Source of the DNA: Schizochytrium sp. CCTCC M209059 | Taxonomy: Eukaryota > Sar > Bigyra > Thraustochytrida > Thraustochytriidae | Reading direction: 5' to 3' | Assembly: GCA_000818945.1 (NCBI GenBank) | Contig: KN805387.1 | Location: 105,673 to 169,672, forward strand | Length of the DNA: 64,000 bases | Part shown: positions 19,974 to 29,995 of the stretch, piece after piece | How the letters are laid out: the number at the start of each line of letters is the position of its first letter | Numbering within the stretch: position 1 is the first letter of the stretch | Position numbers and translations under genes: made by a program | The notes under the pieces: model-generated | What the model saw: only the letters and a program-made list of their open reading frames with translations | The model's database searches: none | What the model was told of the DNA's origin: nothing

Positions 19974-22900
19974 ATGGACCAAGGCCAAGGTCAAGGTCAA
20001 GCTACCGAAACGTGGTCTCCACGCGTAGAAGCAGAGCGCAAGCACGTCGTGGGCGGCGTCGTAAGCGCGCACAAGTCGCTCCAGGAGTGCAGCAGAGACC
20101 GTGAGGCCAGGGCACAAATTGCCGTGACAGAAGAGGCAGAGTTAGAGCTTCAACAGCGAACTGTCGAGCTTAGCAAGGCGCGGGAAAGGCTCGACGAGGG
20201 TCAACGAGCTTTGGAGGAGGCAAGGGCAAAACTTAAGCTGAGCGCCCCTAGCGGAAGCCAGGACGATGCGCTCCGAAATCTCCATGCCCACATCGCAATG
20301 GTGACGCATGAGGCAGATGAAGCCGAGCGCTTACGCGATCTTGCAGCAGTGCGTTTTCACAAGCTTCAGCCTGCCACCGCCAAGCTGAGGAAAGAGGCCT
20401 CGAAACAGGAGGCTGTGCTGACGGAGGCGGCCGCTCTTCGTGTCCGCAACGAGAAAAAGGCAGCCAAACAGTTCCTTCGCGCACGTCAAGCCGAAGCTGC
20501 GAGAGCCGTCCAAGCAGGGCAAGCTCGCGATGCCGAGGATGCCGCTCAAATCGAAGCAGCGAAGCGTGAGAGAGAGAAAGCAAGAAGACGTGTCATGGAA
20601 AACAAAAAGGCCAAGCAAGAACGCTTGGACCAGTTACAGACACAGTATGATGCAGAGCATAGACAACGCGCGCAGTCGATCTTGCAACTGAAGAAGGCCA
20701 CCGAAGCCATCCAGGCCGAAACAGCGGGCAAAATCGCCCAGCGCAAGGCGCGGGAGGCACGGGAAGCCCAACGTGAACAAGAAGAGTTTAACGAAATTCT
20801 TGAGGCCGGTGGAAATCCATACGAGGTGTTTCGGCGCCGCAAGCAGGATGCACGCGTGCGTGCAACCAAGGAGCGCATCAAGTTGCGGCTCCGACAGTCG
20901 GAAATGCTATTGACCAAGAAAATGCTTGCCTTTGACGAGTACAATCGAGTCAAAGATGCTCAAGAGGCAAAGGAAAAGGCTTACGAAGAGCAGTACACAA
21001 AATCGCTCGGACGCCATGCCGCAGAAGAGCGGACCTTAGAGTATATGCAGTCCCGAACCATTGGAGGCGTGGCCTCGGTCGATCCATCCGGACGTACCTT
21101 TCGCGTTCAGCCAAGTCAGGTCACGACGATGAAAACGCATGCCTTCGGTCTTGGAGAAGTGCAGCGCCACCGCGGGGACATTGTCGACAAGATCGCTGCG
21201 CAGCCCGTCAATGCCGGTGTGCGCCCCATTGAGTCTCTCATTCCAGCAAAGTTGCGCCCCTTTGTACCCCCGCAGCACCTAGCTCCCACGGGCTCGCAAG
21301 AGGCTCTGGTGCCAACGACGCCCAAATCGAGACCCGAATCGCAGGGTTCTGTGTATGGACGCGGCGCATCTTCCGGAGGAGTTTCGGCAACGCAGGCCGA
21401 GGCGCGTGCACTAGAACATCAAATGGAAGCTGCTCTCGGTCCACCCCCTGGCGCCTCCATTCTTCCAGAGGAGGCCAATGTTGGAGACGCTCGGGCCGAG
21501 GACGAGCGACGGCTCGCGCTTGACACAGCCCTCAGCAGCGCCCACGAGACCGTCGGCCTCGAATCCCCCGGTGACGCCGCTTGGTCGCGCAAGAGCAAGT
21601 ATGCTACGCGTGAGTTGAGCGTCTTTGAGGAAAAAATGCTGCGCAAAGCTCGCCAGGAACAGCTGCGTAATGTTGTTCAAGACCAGGTTGTATGGGGCAA
21701 AAAGTTCGAGGGCGAAGCGTTTCTGGTGAAACCCTCTGTGCTCCACTACAAAGATTTCATCGTCGGCGAAACGTACACCAAGACGTTTGCCCTCACCAAC
21801 GTTTCCTTTACTTTTAACAGCTTCAAGCTGCTCGAACTTCCTGACGATATCAAGAATTTCTTCACCGTATCGTATGAAAAGCCGGGCCGCATGAGTGCAG
21901 GACTCTCATGCAAGGTACGCGTCGATTTTGAACCCAAGGTCAACGAGGACATTTCTGTCGACCTTCCTTTTCTCGCAGCCACAGGGCCTTTTAGCGTTCC
22001 CATCCGATGCACCACACGCAAGACTCGACCCGCTCTCTCACGAGAAGATCTCGACTTTGGTACTGTCGTCCATGGCGAGACCAAGACACTCGTCGTGAAA
22101 ATCGCAAACGAGGGAGCACTTCCTTGCGCCTTTTCAATGGAAGGTCCTTGCTTTGAGGCTGGTGATTTGCAAATCGGCACTCCGGCAAAGGAAAGTCTCC
22201 AGGGTTATGATGCGACGAGTCTCAGTATTACGTACGCGCCGCAAGAAGATAGTCCCGTGGACATTGATTGCTTTCTGGACTTTGTTTTTGCTGACGGCCA
22301 GCGCGTGCGCTGTAACATTGTCGCGGCCACGAGCAAAGTACCAATCTATACGGCTTTGCCTGAGCTCGACTTTCAGTGCTGTGTCTTTGGCAAGCTGTAT
22401 CGAAACAAACTTGTGCTTCGCAACCGGGGAAGTGTTGCCCTTCGCGCTGAAATTGCCCCGCCCAAGGCCCTGCGAGAATGTGTCGAGTTCTTGCCCGACA
22501 TGGGCTTTGTGCAGGCGCGGAATGGCCCTACGGACGGGCACTTTGATGTGCAAATCAAGCTGCGGCCTTCGCATGATCTTGTGGCGTGGTGCGATCGCAC
22601 AGGGAATTGCGTTCGTGAGGAAGATCCCGTTTTTGGCCAAGTTGTCCACGTGACAGTGCCCATAAGCATTCGCGTCCCGGAGCAGGTGCTTCCTGTCCGC
22701 CTGGCGCTGACTGCGACCTTGACCTCGTCAGATATTGTCTTTTCGCCACCGGTGCTCGACTTTGGGTCGTGCTACACGACGCAGTCGGTCGCGCAGAACT
22801 TGGAGCTCCGAAATACGAGCCTTTTGCCGCAACAATTCGGTTTCGTCAAACTGCGACCGCAGGTGAGCTTGCAGCCGTCAAGTGGATTCGGGACCTTACT

Positions 22901-24677
22901 CCCCAAAGAAACCATGTGCCTCAAGGCGATCTTTAGTCCGTCTGCGGCAGTGGAGCACAATTTTACGCTCACCCTGCGCTCAGATCTCAACCGCGTGTTC
23001 CAGATCCCTTGCAAAGGCGAAGGGGTGGAGCCTCCCCTACACTTTTCTAACACGACGATTTCCTTTGGGGCATGCGCGCTTGGCTCGCGACGTACAGAGA
23101 ATCTCTTTCTGACGAACCCTGCGTCATCGAAGGAATCGCGTGATTTTCATATTGTCTTGCCGGCCGCGCGATTCAACCACGGTCTGCACATAAGTCCGCA
23201 GGTTGGCACTCTGATGCCCGGTGAGAGCGTGCGTATTGAAGTTGAGCTCACTGCGCAAACGTCCAAAGATGGTCCTTGCAGAGCGTCGATCAACGACACT
23301 GCGAACGCATCTGCTAGTTCCGACGATGGAGAATCTCCCGCCGTTGAAGACGCAGCACAGGAACAAAAGGGAGACGACGATGAAGAAAATGAGGCATCCG
23401 TGGTGTCAGGCCCTGAAGATATGGACAGCGCGAGCGAGCCGTTACCACCAGAGGTCGGGATGGTGTCATGGAGTGATCCGGAGCAAGGCGAGCCTTGGAG
23501 CAAACACTGCACATATTTCGCTAAATGTTTTGTGCGCGGCTTTGAGCTGCCGCTCATGCTGCAGACGAACAGCGTGCTTGTCGAATCTGACCTTGTAGCG
23601 GATCTCGATGACTTGCAATTCTCGCAGGTAGCCGTTGGGCACGCCAAGACGCTGGTCTTACGTCTGCGAAATTTCGGCAAGCGCCCTGCTCAGCTGACCT
23701 CGGACACTTTGAACCCCATGGGCCCCTTTGTCATGGTGAACGCTCTTCGCGAGATTCCAGTGAATGGTGCACACGCCATTCACATCAAGTTCTCCCCGTC
23801 GAGCAACAAGACGTTTCAAGAGGTGCTGACGATTCGGAGTGGCGCTGCCAAATTGGATGTTCAATTGTGTGGCGAAGGCGTCAGTCCCAAGCTGAGCGTA
23901 TCTCTGACGGACCCCACGGCGGCCCCAGAAGATGCCGATGAAGTCTCGTTTTCAAGCGATCAGCTCGTGGACTTTGGTGACATTTTGGTGGGCGAGACTT
24001 CGATTCGGCCAGTCTTCATGCAAAACAAGAGCGTTTTTGGCCTCGACTACGCGATGCGTGTTGCAAAGGATGCAAGCATTCCCCGCAATCTCAACGGTCA
24101 AGATGTCTTTGCTATTGCGCAGCAGCGGTCGAGCATTCCAGCAATGGGCTTGCGCGAAGTGAAAATATGCTTTCAGCCAGATCAGGAGCGACTTGGGTCA
24201 CATTTTGGCGTCTTTGAGGTCGACGTGCCCAATCAGATTGGCAAGCATACGTTGCGTTTCCGCGGACGCGCATGGAAGCATCCAATTTTCGCACACATGG
24301 CTGACGAAGGGTCCGTAGCACCTCGGGACCGCATCGCTGATGAGTTTGCAACAAGCGAGGACACAGCAGTTTTGGACTACTCGCTGACGAGCTACTTTGA
24401 CAATGCCGAGGACGGGGCAACCTTGCATGTGGAGATCGGCTCTTGTGCAGCTTCTCGCGGCGGGAGCTTTGAATTTATCGAAATTCCAAGAACTGTGCAA
24501 GTGGACAAGCCTAAGGGCGTGCTCAAGGGCGGCGACCGTGAGCGAATCAAGTTGGCATTACAGCTTGATCAGCCGGGTTGCGTGGGCGAGCATATTTTGG
24601 TGTGCGTCTTGACCATGGACGATCACGTGAAGCGCGAAGTGCGTCTTGTGTTGCGTAAGAAGCTGGCATCCGATTAA
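19974..24677 (+). CDS. CFAP74-like ciliary central-apparatus protein (coiled coil plus ASH/MSP repeats)
   Basis: 1567 residues from the first in-frame ATG; the frame is open further upstream but has no ATG. Residues about 45-360 are a charged Ala/Glu/Arg/Lys coiled coil. A linker of about 200 residues follows. From about 584 to the end there are repeated ASH/MSP-type immunoglobulin-like domains of the ciliary kind (LHYKDFIVGETYTKTFALTN, LDFGTVVHGETKTLVVKIAN, LDFGSCYTTQSVAQNLELRN, ISFGACALGSRRTENLFLTN, FGDILVGETSI). An acidic insert lies near 23,320-23,420. Length, order and repeat sequence fit CFAP74/FAP74, a C1d projection protein of the axonemal central pair. HYDIN or CFAP47 relatives are the alternatives but are much longer or lack this N-terminal coil. 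Implies a motile flagellated stage. Confidence 0.8.
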   Translation: MDQGQGQGQATETWSPRVEAERKHVVGGVVSAHKSLQECSRDREARAQIAVTEEAELELQQRTVELSKARERLDEGQRALEEARAKLKLSAPSGSQDDALRNLHAHIAMVTHEADEAERLRDLAAVRFHKLQPATAKLRKEASKQEAVLTEAAALRVRNEKKAAKQFLRARQAEAARAVQAGQARDAEDAAQIEAAKREREKARRRVMENKKAKQERLDQLQTQYDAEHRQRAQSILQLKKATEAIQAETAGKIAQRKAREAREAQREQEEFNEILEAGGNPYEVFRRRKQDARVRATKERIKLRLRQSEMLLTKKMLAFDEYNRVKDAQEAKEKAYEEQYTKSLGRHAAEERTLEYMQSRTIGGVASVDPSGRTFRVQPSQVTTMKTHAFGLGEVQRHRGDIVDKIAAQPVNAGVRPIESLIPAKLRPFVPPQHLAPTGSQEALVPTTPKSRPESQGSVYGRGASSGGVSATQAEARALEHQMEAALGPPPGASILPEEANVGDARAEDERRLALDTALSSAHETVGLESPGDAAWSRKSKYATRELSVFEEKMLRKARQEQLRNVVQDQVVWGKKFEGEAFLVKPSVLHYKDFIVGETYTKTFALTNVSFTFNSFKLLELPDDIKNFFTVSYEKPGRMSAGLSCKVRVDFEPKVNEDISVDLPFLAATGPFSVPIRCTTRKTRPALSREDLDFGTVVHGETKTLVVKIANEGALPCAFSMEGPCFEAGDLQIGTPAKESLQGYDATSLSITYAPQEDSPVDIDCFLDFVFADGQRVRCNIVAATSKVPIYTALPELDFQCCVFGKLYRNKLVLRNRGSVALRAEIAPPKALRECVEFLPDMGFVQARNGPTDGHFDVQIKLRPSHDLVAWCDRTGNCVREEDPVFGQVVHVTVPISIRVPEQVLPVRLALTATLTSSDIVFSPPVLDFGSCYTTQSVAQNLELRNTSLLPQQFGFVKLRPQVSLQPSSGFGTLLPKETMCLKAIFSPSAAVEHNFTLTLRSDLNRVFQIPCKGEGVEPPLHFSNTTISFGACALGSRRTENLFLTNPASSKESRDFHIVLPAARFNHGLHISPQVGTLMPGESVRIEVELTAQTSKDGPCRASINDTANASASSDDGESPAVEDAAQEQKGDDDEENEASVVSGPEDMDSASEPLPPEVGMVSWSDPEQGEPWSKHCTYFAKCFVRGFELPLMLQTNSVLVESDLVADLDDLQFSQVAVGHAKTLVLRLRNFGKRPAQLTSDTLNPMGPFVMVNALREIPVNGAHAIHIKFSPSSNKTFQEVLTIRSGAAKLDVQLCGEGVSPKLSVSLTDPTAAPEDADEVSFSSDQLVDFGDILVGETSIRPVFMQNKSVFGLDYAMRVAKDASIPRNLNGQDVFAIAQQRSSIPAMGLREVKICFQPDQERLGSHFGVFEVDVPNQIGKHTLRFRGRAWKHPIFAHMADEGSVAPRDRIADEFATSEDTAVLDYSLTSYFDNAEDGATLHVEIGSCAASRGGSFEFIEIPRTVQVDKPKGVLKGGDRERIKLALQLDQPGCVGEHILVCVLTMDDHVKREVRLVLRKKLASD

Positions 24678-24912
24678 TAAATAGCATGGGCACCTTTAAT
24701 CATTATTTCGTTTGATTTGTTTTGGTTTGTTTTGGTTTGTTTTGTCGTCCACGGCAAACGAAAAGTATCCGTCGTGCCGGGCAACGTGTGTAGCAGCTTT
24801 AAAAGAAAAAACAAATCATACGTTATCATTTGCATTCGCACAGATTTTGAAAAAGGGAGGCAATCTTCCCTTTTCGAAGTTCTAGCCTATCAATCAACAG
24901 TGGAATCTATCA

Positions 24913-26928
24913 TCAGTCATGGCGTGCAGCCTCCGCAGCTTGAGCGAGCAAATCGACGCCCATGTGGAAGGGAGACGATCCAAAGGTGCTGTTGTGGCGC
25001 GCAAGTGCAACAGCAGCCGCTTGTGCAGCCGCTTGTGCAGCGGCTTGAGCTGTGGACAAAGGGTCCTTGCGCGCTTTTTCATTGCGAAGGCCTTTGCTCA
25101 TTTCGACCAAGGAGGCTACACCGTCAGCCGAACTGGGGAGAGCAAGGGCGGCCATGACATTCGGAGGGAGCGGAGACACCTTGGGACCCCGAGGAGGGCT
25201 ACTAAGCACATCCTGAGGCATGTCTTCAGCCTTGTTTGTGGTCGGCGTGGGTGTCTTGCCAGCGGGGTTACGTTTCGGTACTGTCAACGTCACAGAGCCT
25301 GTTGCCGCTACCGCCGAAGAAGGTGGCGCGGAAGGCGTAGATGTCGTGGTATTATTGTTTGTGGCAGCGTCCGGGCCGGAAGACGCGGTGCGACGCTTGG
25401 TGGCCTTGGTACGCTTGGCGGCGTCAGCATTTGATCCACTGCTCTTGCGCTTCGGGGCGCTGGGCGCTGCTGCTGTGGAAGGCTGATTGGGCCTCGTCCG
25501 CGGCGGAGCAGATTGGGTCTGCTGCACTTGTTGCTGCGCCTGCTGCTGCGCCTGCTGCTGCGCCTGCTGCTGCGCCTGCTGCTGCGCTTGCTGCTGCAAC
25601 GAAGAAAAAAGCTGGTACGCACTCGTCGACGCGCCATTGTTTCCGTAAAACACGGGGGTTACGCCGAAATGACTCTGCGGGAACTGGACCTGATGCGAAT
25701 GTGCATGCGAAGGCTGAGAGTGCTGCATGCAGATACGGCGCTGCAAAAGGTACTTGGAGACGGCACACTGAAGATCCTGGACCGTCATGTCCACCTGTCC
25801 GCTTGTGGTGATGTCCCGCTGCATCGAATCCTGCGCCAAGAAGGACTGCACGACTGAAACGGCGTGAAGAAAGTCATCAATATCAAAACCAGACGCAGAG
25901 CGGCTCGTACCGCGCATGGGCGGAGGCGGCGTTGTGGTCGCACTGGAGCCCGTTTTCTTGCCGCGAGCAGCCGCTGCAGCCGGCCCGCCAGATGCCGACT
26001 TTTTCAAGGCGGTATTCGGACCGTAGACCGGTTCGTCGACCTCGGCGTCGTGCGCATGCAAGTGTTGCCCGTTTTGGCCCGCGGCGCCGGAGGCCCCGTT
26101 GGCAATTCCATTGCGAAAGACCGCAAAGCGTTGTTTGTTCTGAATGCGAACGGGGGCCGCGGGGAGCCACTTGGCCTCTACGAGCACGTTGGGCGAGACC
26201 CAGGACCAGCCCGAGGGCTTGGGCACCGCAGCAGACGAGGGACTCGTTGAGTTGGTCTCGAAGCAGTGCACGGCGTATCGACTAAAGTTGCTGGCGCCCT
26301 TGACAGCGGAGAGAACCTCGATGCGAATAGGCACAATAATGTCGGTGCCGGCAGGCACGGTAACGACGAGCTCCTCGTTGAGACGAATCTCGCACGAGGG
26401 GGCGGTGTCTGCGTCTGTCACGACAATGCGGCAGGTGGCTGCCGCATGCCACTTGCGCGGGCCTTCCTGCATGACGCTGAGCCACGAGAAGCCGAGTCTC
26501 CACTCGCGCGAGTCGATGCCCACCAGCATGGTAGATTTTCTCTGGCCGCTCTTGTTGCGCGTGAAGGCGGGCGCGGGCGTGCCATCCTCGTAAACGAGAC
26601 GCATGGCCAGCGTGGTGTTGGGCTTGGGGTTCTTGATGACCACCTTGAGATGATGACCTCTGCCGTGCTGCTGATTTTCCCACTCGCAGGACCCGTTCGC
26701 CGGGACGGCCGCCCACTTGTTCTGAATGCCCTTGAGCGTCCCGTAGTTGCTCTGGAACTCCACGCAGTACGACTTCGGGTGCGGGAAGTGCAGCGCCGCC
26801 GACGTCGCGCCGTTGCCGGTCTTGGTGGTCTTCGAGGAGCTGGTCTCCTTTGCCGGCGTCGCCGCCGCTGCCGCCGCCGCAGCAGCAGCAGCGGCAGCAT
26901 TAGCAGCGCTGTCGCCCTCGCTCTTCAT
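24913..26928 (-). CDS. Unknown poly-Ala / poly-Gln protein with a novel globular N-terminal domain
   Basis: 671 residues from MKSEGDSAAN, the first true ATG; the open frame upstream has only GTG. A polyalanine run lies at about residues 8-22. Residues about 40-260 form a Trp- and Cys-containing globular region (YCVEFQSNYGTLKGIQNKW, LKVVIKNPKPNTTLAMRLVY, WRLGFSWLSVMQEGPRKWHA, CEIRLNEELVVTVPAGTDII) with alternating hydrophobic pattern suggesting a beta sandwich. I cannot match it to a family. A short helical piece near 365-410 (DIDDFLHAVSVVQSFLAQD) and a (QQQA)n stretch encoded at 25,530-25,600 follow, then basic Lys/Arg and Pro/Thr-rich tail. The composition looks like a nuclear regulator, which is inference only. 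It converges with the CFAP74-like gene (235 bp between stops). Confidence 0.75.
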   Translation of the reverse strand: MKSEGDSAANAAAAAAAAAAAAATPAKETSSSKTTKTGNGATSAALHFPHPKSYCVEFQSNYGTLKGIQNKWAAVPANGSCEWENQQHGRGHHLKVVIKNPKPNTTLAMRLVYEDGTPAPAFTRNKSGQRKSTMLVGIDSREWRLGFSWLSVMQEGPRKWHAAATCRIVVTDADTAPSCEIRLNEELVVTVPAGTDIIVPIRIEVLSAVKGASNFSRYAVHCFETNSTSPSSAAVPKPSGWSWVSPNVLVEAKWLPAAPVRIQNKQRFAVFRNGIANGASGAAGQNGQHLHAHDAEVDEPVYGPNTALKKSASGGPAAAAARGKKTGSSATTTPPPPMRGTSRSASGFDIDDFLHAVSVVQSFLAQDSMQRDITTSGQVDMTVQDLQCAVSKYLLQRRICMQHSQPSHAHSHQVQFPQSHFGVTPVFYGNNGASTSAYQLFSSLQQQAQQQAQQQAQQQAQQQAQQQVQQTQSAPPRTRPNQPSTAAAPSAPKRKSSGSNADAAKRTKATKRRTASSGPDAATNNNTTTSTPSAPPSSAVAATGSVTLTVPKRNPAGKTPTPTTNKAEDMPQDVLSSPPRGPKVSPLPPNVMAALALPSSADGVASLVEMSKGLRNEKARKDPLSTAQAAAQAAAQAAAVALARHNSTFGSSPFHMGVDLLAQAAEAARHD

Positions 26929-28585
26929 TTCTCTCCTGCTTCGCGCGCCCCGGACTGCGCCCTGTGCGCTGTCTTCTCCCTTTCGAGCTCGCAAAACTGC
27001 GCAACGCAATTCGAGCAGCACGCAACGCTCGAGCGCGGCCACAGAAGTCCCGGCGCTGCTGGCTGCCCGGCTGCCTGCGTCCGCGTCCGCGCGAGCGCTG
27101 CGCGGGCTGAGAGCTCGCGCGCAGAGGGAGCCTCGCCTCGCCTCGCCTGCGTCTGGCGTCTGGCGTCTGGCGCGAGGGCGCTAGGGCGCGAGCACGGGGC
27201 GCGGCGCCGACGGACGAGGCGTGAGAGGGGTGGTTAGTCGCCGCGGCCGCTCCTAATGCGCCGCCGCCGCTGGCCACTGGCCGCCGAGGGGCCGCTGCGC
27301 TGCGCTGCGGAGCGGAGCGGGGCGCGCCGGGGCCGGGCGCGACGGGTCTGCGATTGGCCGCGAGGAAATTTTGGCGCTGCGGGCAGTGAAGTGCGGAGAA
27401 CGCCACTGGCTGGTTCCGTCTCTGGGCCCACTGGGCACCTGCTTGTCTACCACTGAGTCTCGACTCCTACAATTTGTGTGAGTATTTGCCTGGCGAGCGT
27501 AGTGGTGCGGAGGGAGCGGAGCCACGTGAATTCCAAATCTTGACAGTTTCATGGACGATCAGCTTCACATTTGATCTCAAAGCGCGCGTCAGAGAGGGGG
27601 GGGGTATAGAGTACGAGCGCGCTCAGTGAGCTGCAGAGGTGCCTCCGCTGCGCGGCGCCCAGTGAGTCCGTCTGCGCTGCGCAGATTCTCTGGCGCGGAA
27701 ATGAGCGGTGGAGACGACAAGAAAATTCTTTTCTCGCTCTTTCATCCTTCCTTTCCCGCCCTTTTTCCCGCGTCAAGTCTTTATTCCCCACTTTCTCTCC
27801 TTTCTTTCTTTCTTTCCTGAAAAAGTTCAAGTTTGAATAAATTCACGTGACCATGGCATTGATATGCGTGGCCACAGGCAGGGCAGGTATAGGCGGTATA
27901 CATAAAATTTTCCCCTCCTTTTCCTTTTACTTTCTGTTCTCTTTTCCGTAGGTCCAGCGGCAGCGCGCTCGCAGCCACTGGCTGCCCGCCGCCGCCGGCT
28001 TGGCCCCTGCCGCTGGCTGTGTGTGGCTGGCTGCCGGCTGCGCTGCGGCTCTCGCGGGCAGGCCGGCCAGCTAGCGCAGGGCAGCGATTCCAGCCGCCAC
28101 GCCTCGCCAGCATTGGCGGCCAGCCAGCTGGAGGCAGACAGACAGTCAGGCAACCCGAACGCATGTCTTCGCGCGTCACCCTCTCCGCGCGCCGAGGCTC
28201 TGCTTTGGCCCTGGGTCTGGTGGCGGAACGCGGCCCACCAGACCCCGCAACGGCCGCTGTCCTTGTGTATAGAAACGTTAACGTGGTTTTTTCTGTTGTA
28301 GCCGCCCGACTTGCAAGTCGGATTTACGCGCTAAGGTTTGGAGCTTCTGGAGGATAAATCACCTCTGGAACGACTGGACCGCACCCCTCGTTCTATATGA
28401 CACAAAGAACGTTCGTTTTCTCTTTCTTCTAGTAGCTGCGGATGACGGATGTTCGCTTTGGCAGACAGACCCGGGTCGGTTGCGGCGCGAGCGGGCGCGG
28501 GAAGGAGGAGCGTCGTGGACAGGGGCCCGTGGACGCGTGGGGCGAGGCTGCTAAAGAGGAGGAGAGGACGTGAAGAGGAACCAGA
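26929..28585. other. Divergent intergenic region, GC-rich
   Basis: About 1.66 kb between two outward-facing starts. It has no convincing gene. CTTTC runs lie at 27,790-27,820 and GGCTGGC-like repeats at 27,990-28,070. A small upstream ORF lies at 28442-28573. Confidence 0.5.
28442..28573 (+). other. Possible upstream ORF (43 codons)
   Basis: ATG at 28442, stop at 28571-28573, only 12 bases before the membrane-protein ATG. The peptide is Arg/Gly/Glu-rich and unlike known proteins. If transcribed on the same mRNA it could reduce translation of the main frame. Confidence 0.3.
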
Positions 28586-29518
28586 ATGGGCTGCAAAAGC
28601 GCCGTGAGCAAGCTAATGTTCTTCCTCCTCGTCGCTCTCAAGCTCGGACACGGTCTCGTGCAACTCGTGGGCTACGATGTCGTGCATGAGGAAATGGTGG
28701 GCGCCAAAACGCTAGATTACCTTGCGCAAGATGCCAAGGGCGAAAGTTTTGTCGAGTTCGTGGTGCGCTCCGCGGGACTGGCGGAAGCAATCTTCGCAAT
28801 CTCGCTTTTCGCGCTCGGTCCCACAAAGCTCGCCTTCATGGCCATGCTTGTTCCCAACACCGCGCTCGCCCTGGTTTTGGATCGGGATTCGAGCCTCATG
28901 CGCGCTAGCGGCGCGCTCACCGCAAAGCACGCCGAGGGACTCGACATTGGCGCTAAAGTTGGCATGGCGGTCCTCGCTGCAAATTTCCTGGGTCTCCTCT
29001 TCGCGGGCTCGAAGCAAGAAGGTCTGCGTCGCTCAACTTCGTCTTTTGCAATTTTTGTACTACAAGCCTTGGTGGCCATTGAGACAGCCGTCACTTTCTT
29101 CGCACTCATGGGCACGGAAACCTATTTCGATCAAATGGCTCGTGGCATTGATTTGGATGCAGAAGGCTTTGAGGTCGCCAAGGTCGTCACACCTCTGGGT
29201 CTTGTCTTTGTGCGCTTGCTTCACACAACCTGTAACATCCACATGCTGGGTGCCGGAACTCTGCTCCATACGCTCAAGCCCACTTATGTGGCGCTGGCCC
29301 TCATGTTCCTGCTGCAGCTGAGCATTTGCGCCGTCGACTTTTACGTCTACGCTGGTCTCAAGCGCGTCTCAAGCGCCTCGGACGCTGCGGCCTCTGCGCT
29401 CCAAGACATGCTGCAGACAGGCATGGTTTTCCACGGCGTCTGCGCCGTCCTTGCGCTCGTTGCCACCCTTGTCGCCCTGCTTTCGGACCCTGCGCCCTCC
29501 AAGTCCAAAAAAGAGTGA
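28586..29518 (+). CDS. Multispanning membrane protein of unknown function
   Basis: 310 residues with about seven or eight hydrophobic segments (for example LMFFLLVALKLGHGLVQLVG at the N-terminus, VGMAVLAANFLGLLFAG, YVALALMFLLQLSICAVDFY, GVCAVLALVATLVALL) and a basic tail ending KSKKE, which resembles a C-terminal KKxx-type ER-retrieval signal but has only one residue after the lysines. The two halves share a similar order of hydrophobic helices, hinting at an internal duplication. The arrangement recalls DoxX/DUF4345-like four-helix membrane proteins, but I cannot assign a family. The start is the first ATG and sits behind a possible upstream ORF. Confidence 0.8.
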   Translation: MGCKSAVSKLMFFLLVALKLGHGLVQLVGYDVVHEEMVGAKTLDYLAQDAKGESFVEFVVRSAGLAEAIFAISLFALGPTKLAFMAMLVPNTALALVLDRDSSLMRASGALTAKHAEGLDIGAKVGMAVLAANFLGLLFAGSKQEGLRRSTSSFAIFVLQALVAIETAVTFFALMGTETYFDQMARGIDLDAEGFEVAKVVTPLGLVFVRLLHTTCNIHMLGAGTLLHTLKPTYVALALMFLLQLSICAVDFYVYAGLKRVSSASDAAASALQDMLQTGMVFHGVCAVLALVATLVALLSDPAPSKSKKE

Positions 29519-29795
29519 AATCATTATTACTTTAGGTGAATCCGATCCTTGAGGTCCTCCCCACGTATAGGCAATCTTGCGCTGTGCCGTCAGTCCAGAT
29601 CACGATGTTTAAGGGAGGCTTCGACTCGCTGTGCCGCTTGTCCGTCACGGCGGCAGCAGCTGCAGCTGCAGTTGTTTTGGGACTTGAAGCAGTCACGGTT
29701 CTGCTACCTAAGGGTTGATTAAAGGAGTGGTAGTGGAAGTGGTAGTAGTGGTGTGCTTGAGATACTTTTGCGCCAGAGCAAATCGCCAACGTAAA

Positions 29796-29796
29796 C

Positions 29797-29845
<49 letters not shown>
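29796..29845. repeat. (CAAG)n tetranucleotide repeat
   Basis: About 12 tandem copies of GCAA/CAAG in the 5' region of the SDR gene. Confidence 0.9.
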
Positions 29846-29995
29846 GACCAGCACAGGCGAGCGAGCAAGGAGCGAGAGAGTGGGCCAGGAAGCAGTCACT
29901 AGCTTGTGCCAACTGGGAAAGCAGCAGCAGCAAAGCGTAGCGGCGAAAGACGGCGACTTGTGTGAATAACAGGCAAGAAAAACAAAACAAGAACC

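Noticed and set aside
24676..24681. AATAAA overlapping the CFAP74-like stop codon
   Set aside because: Too close to the stop to be a convincing polyadenylation signal; probably coincidental.
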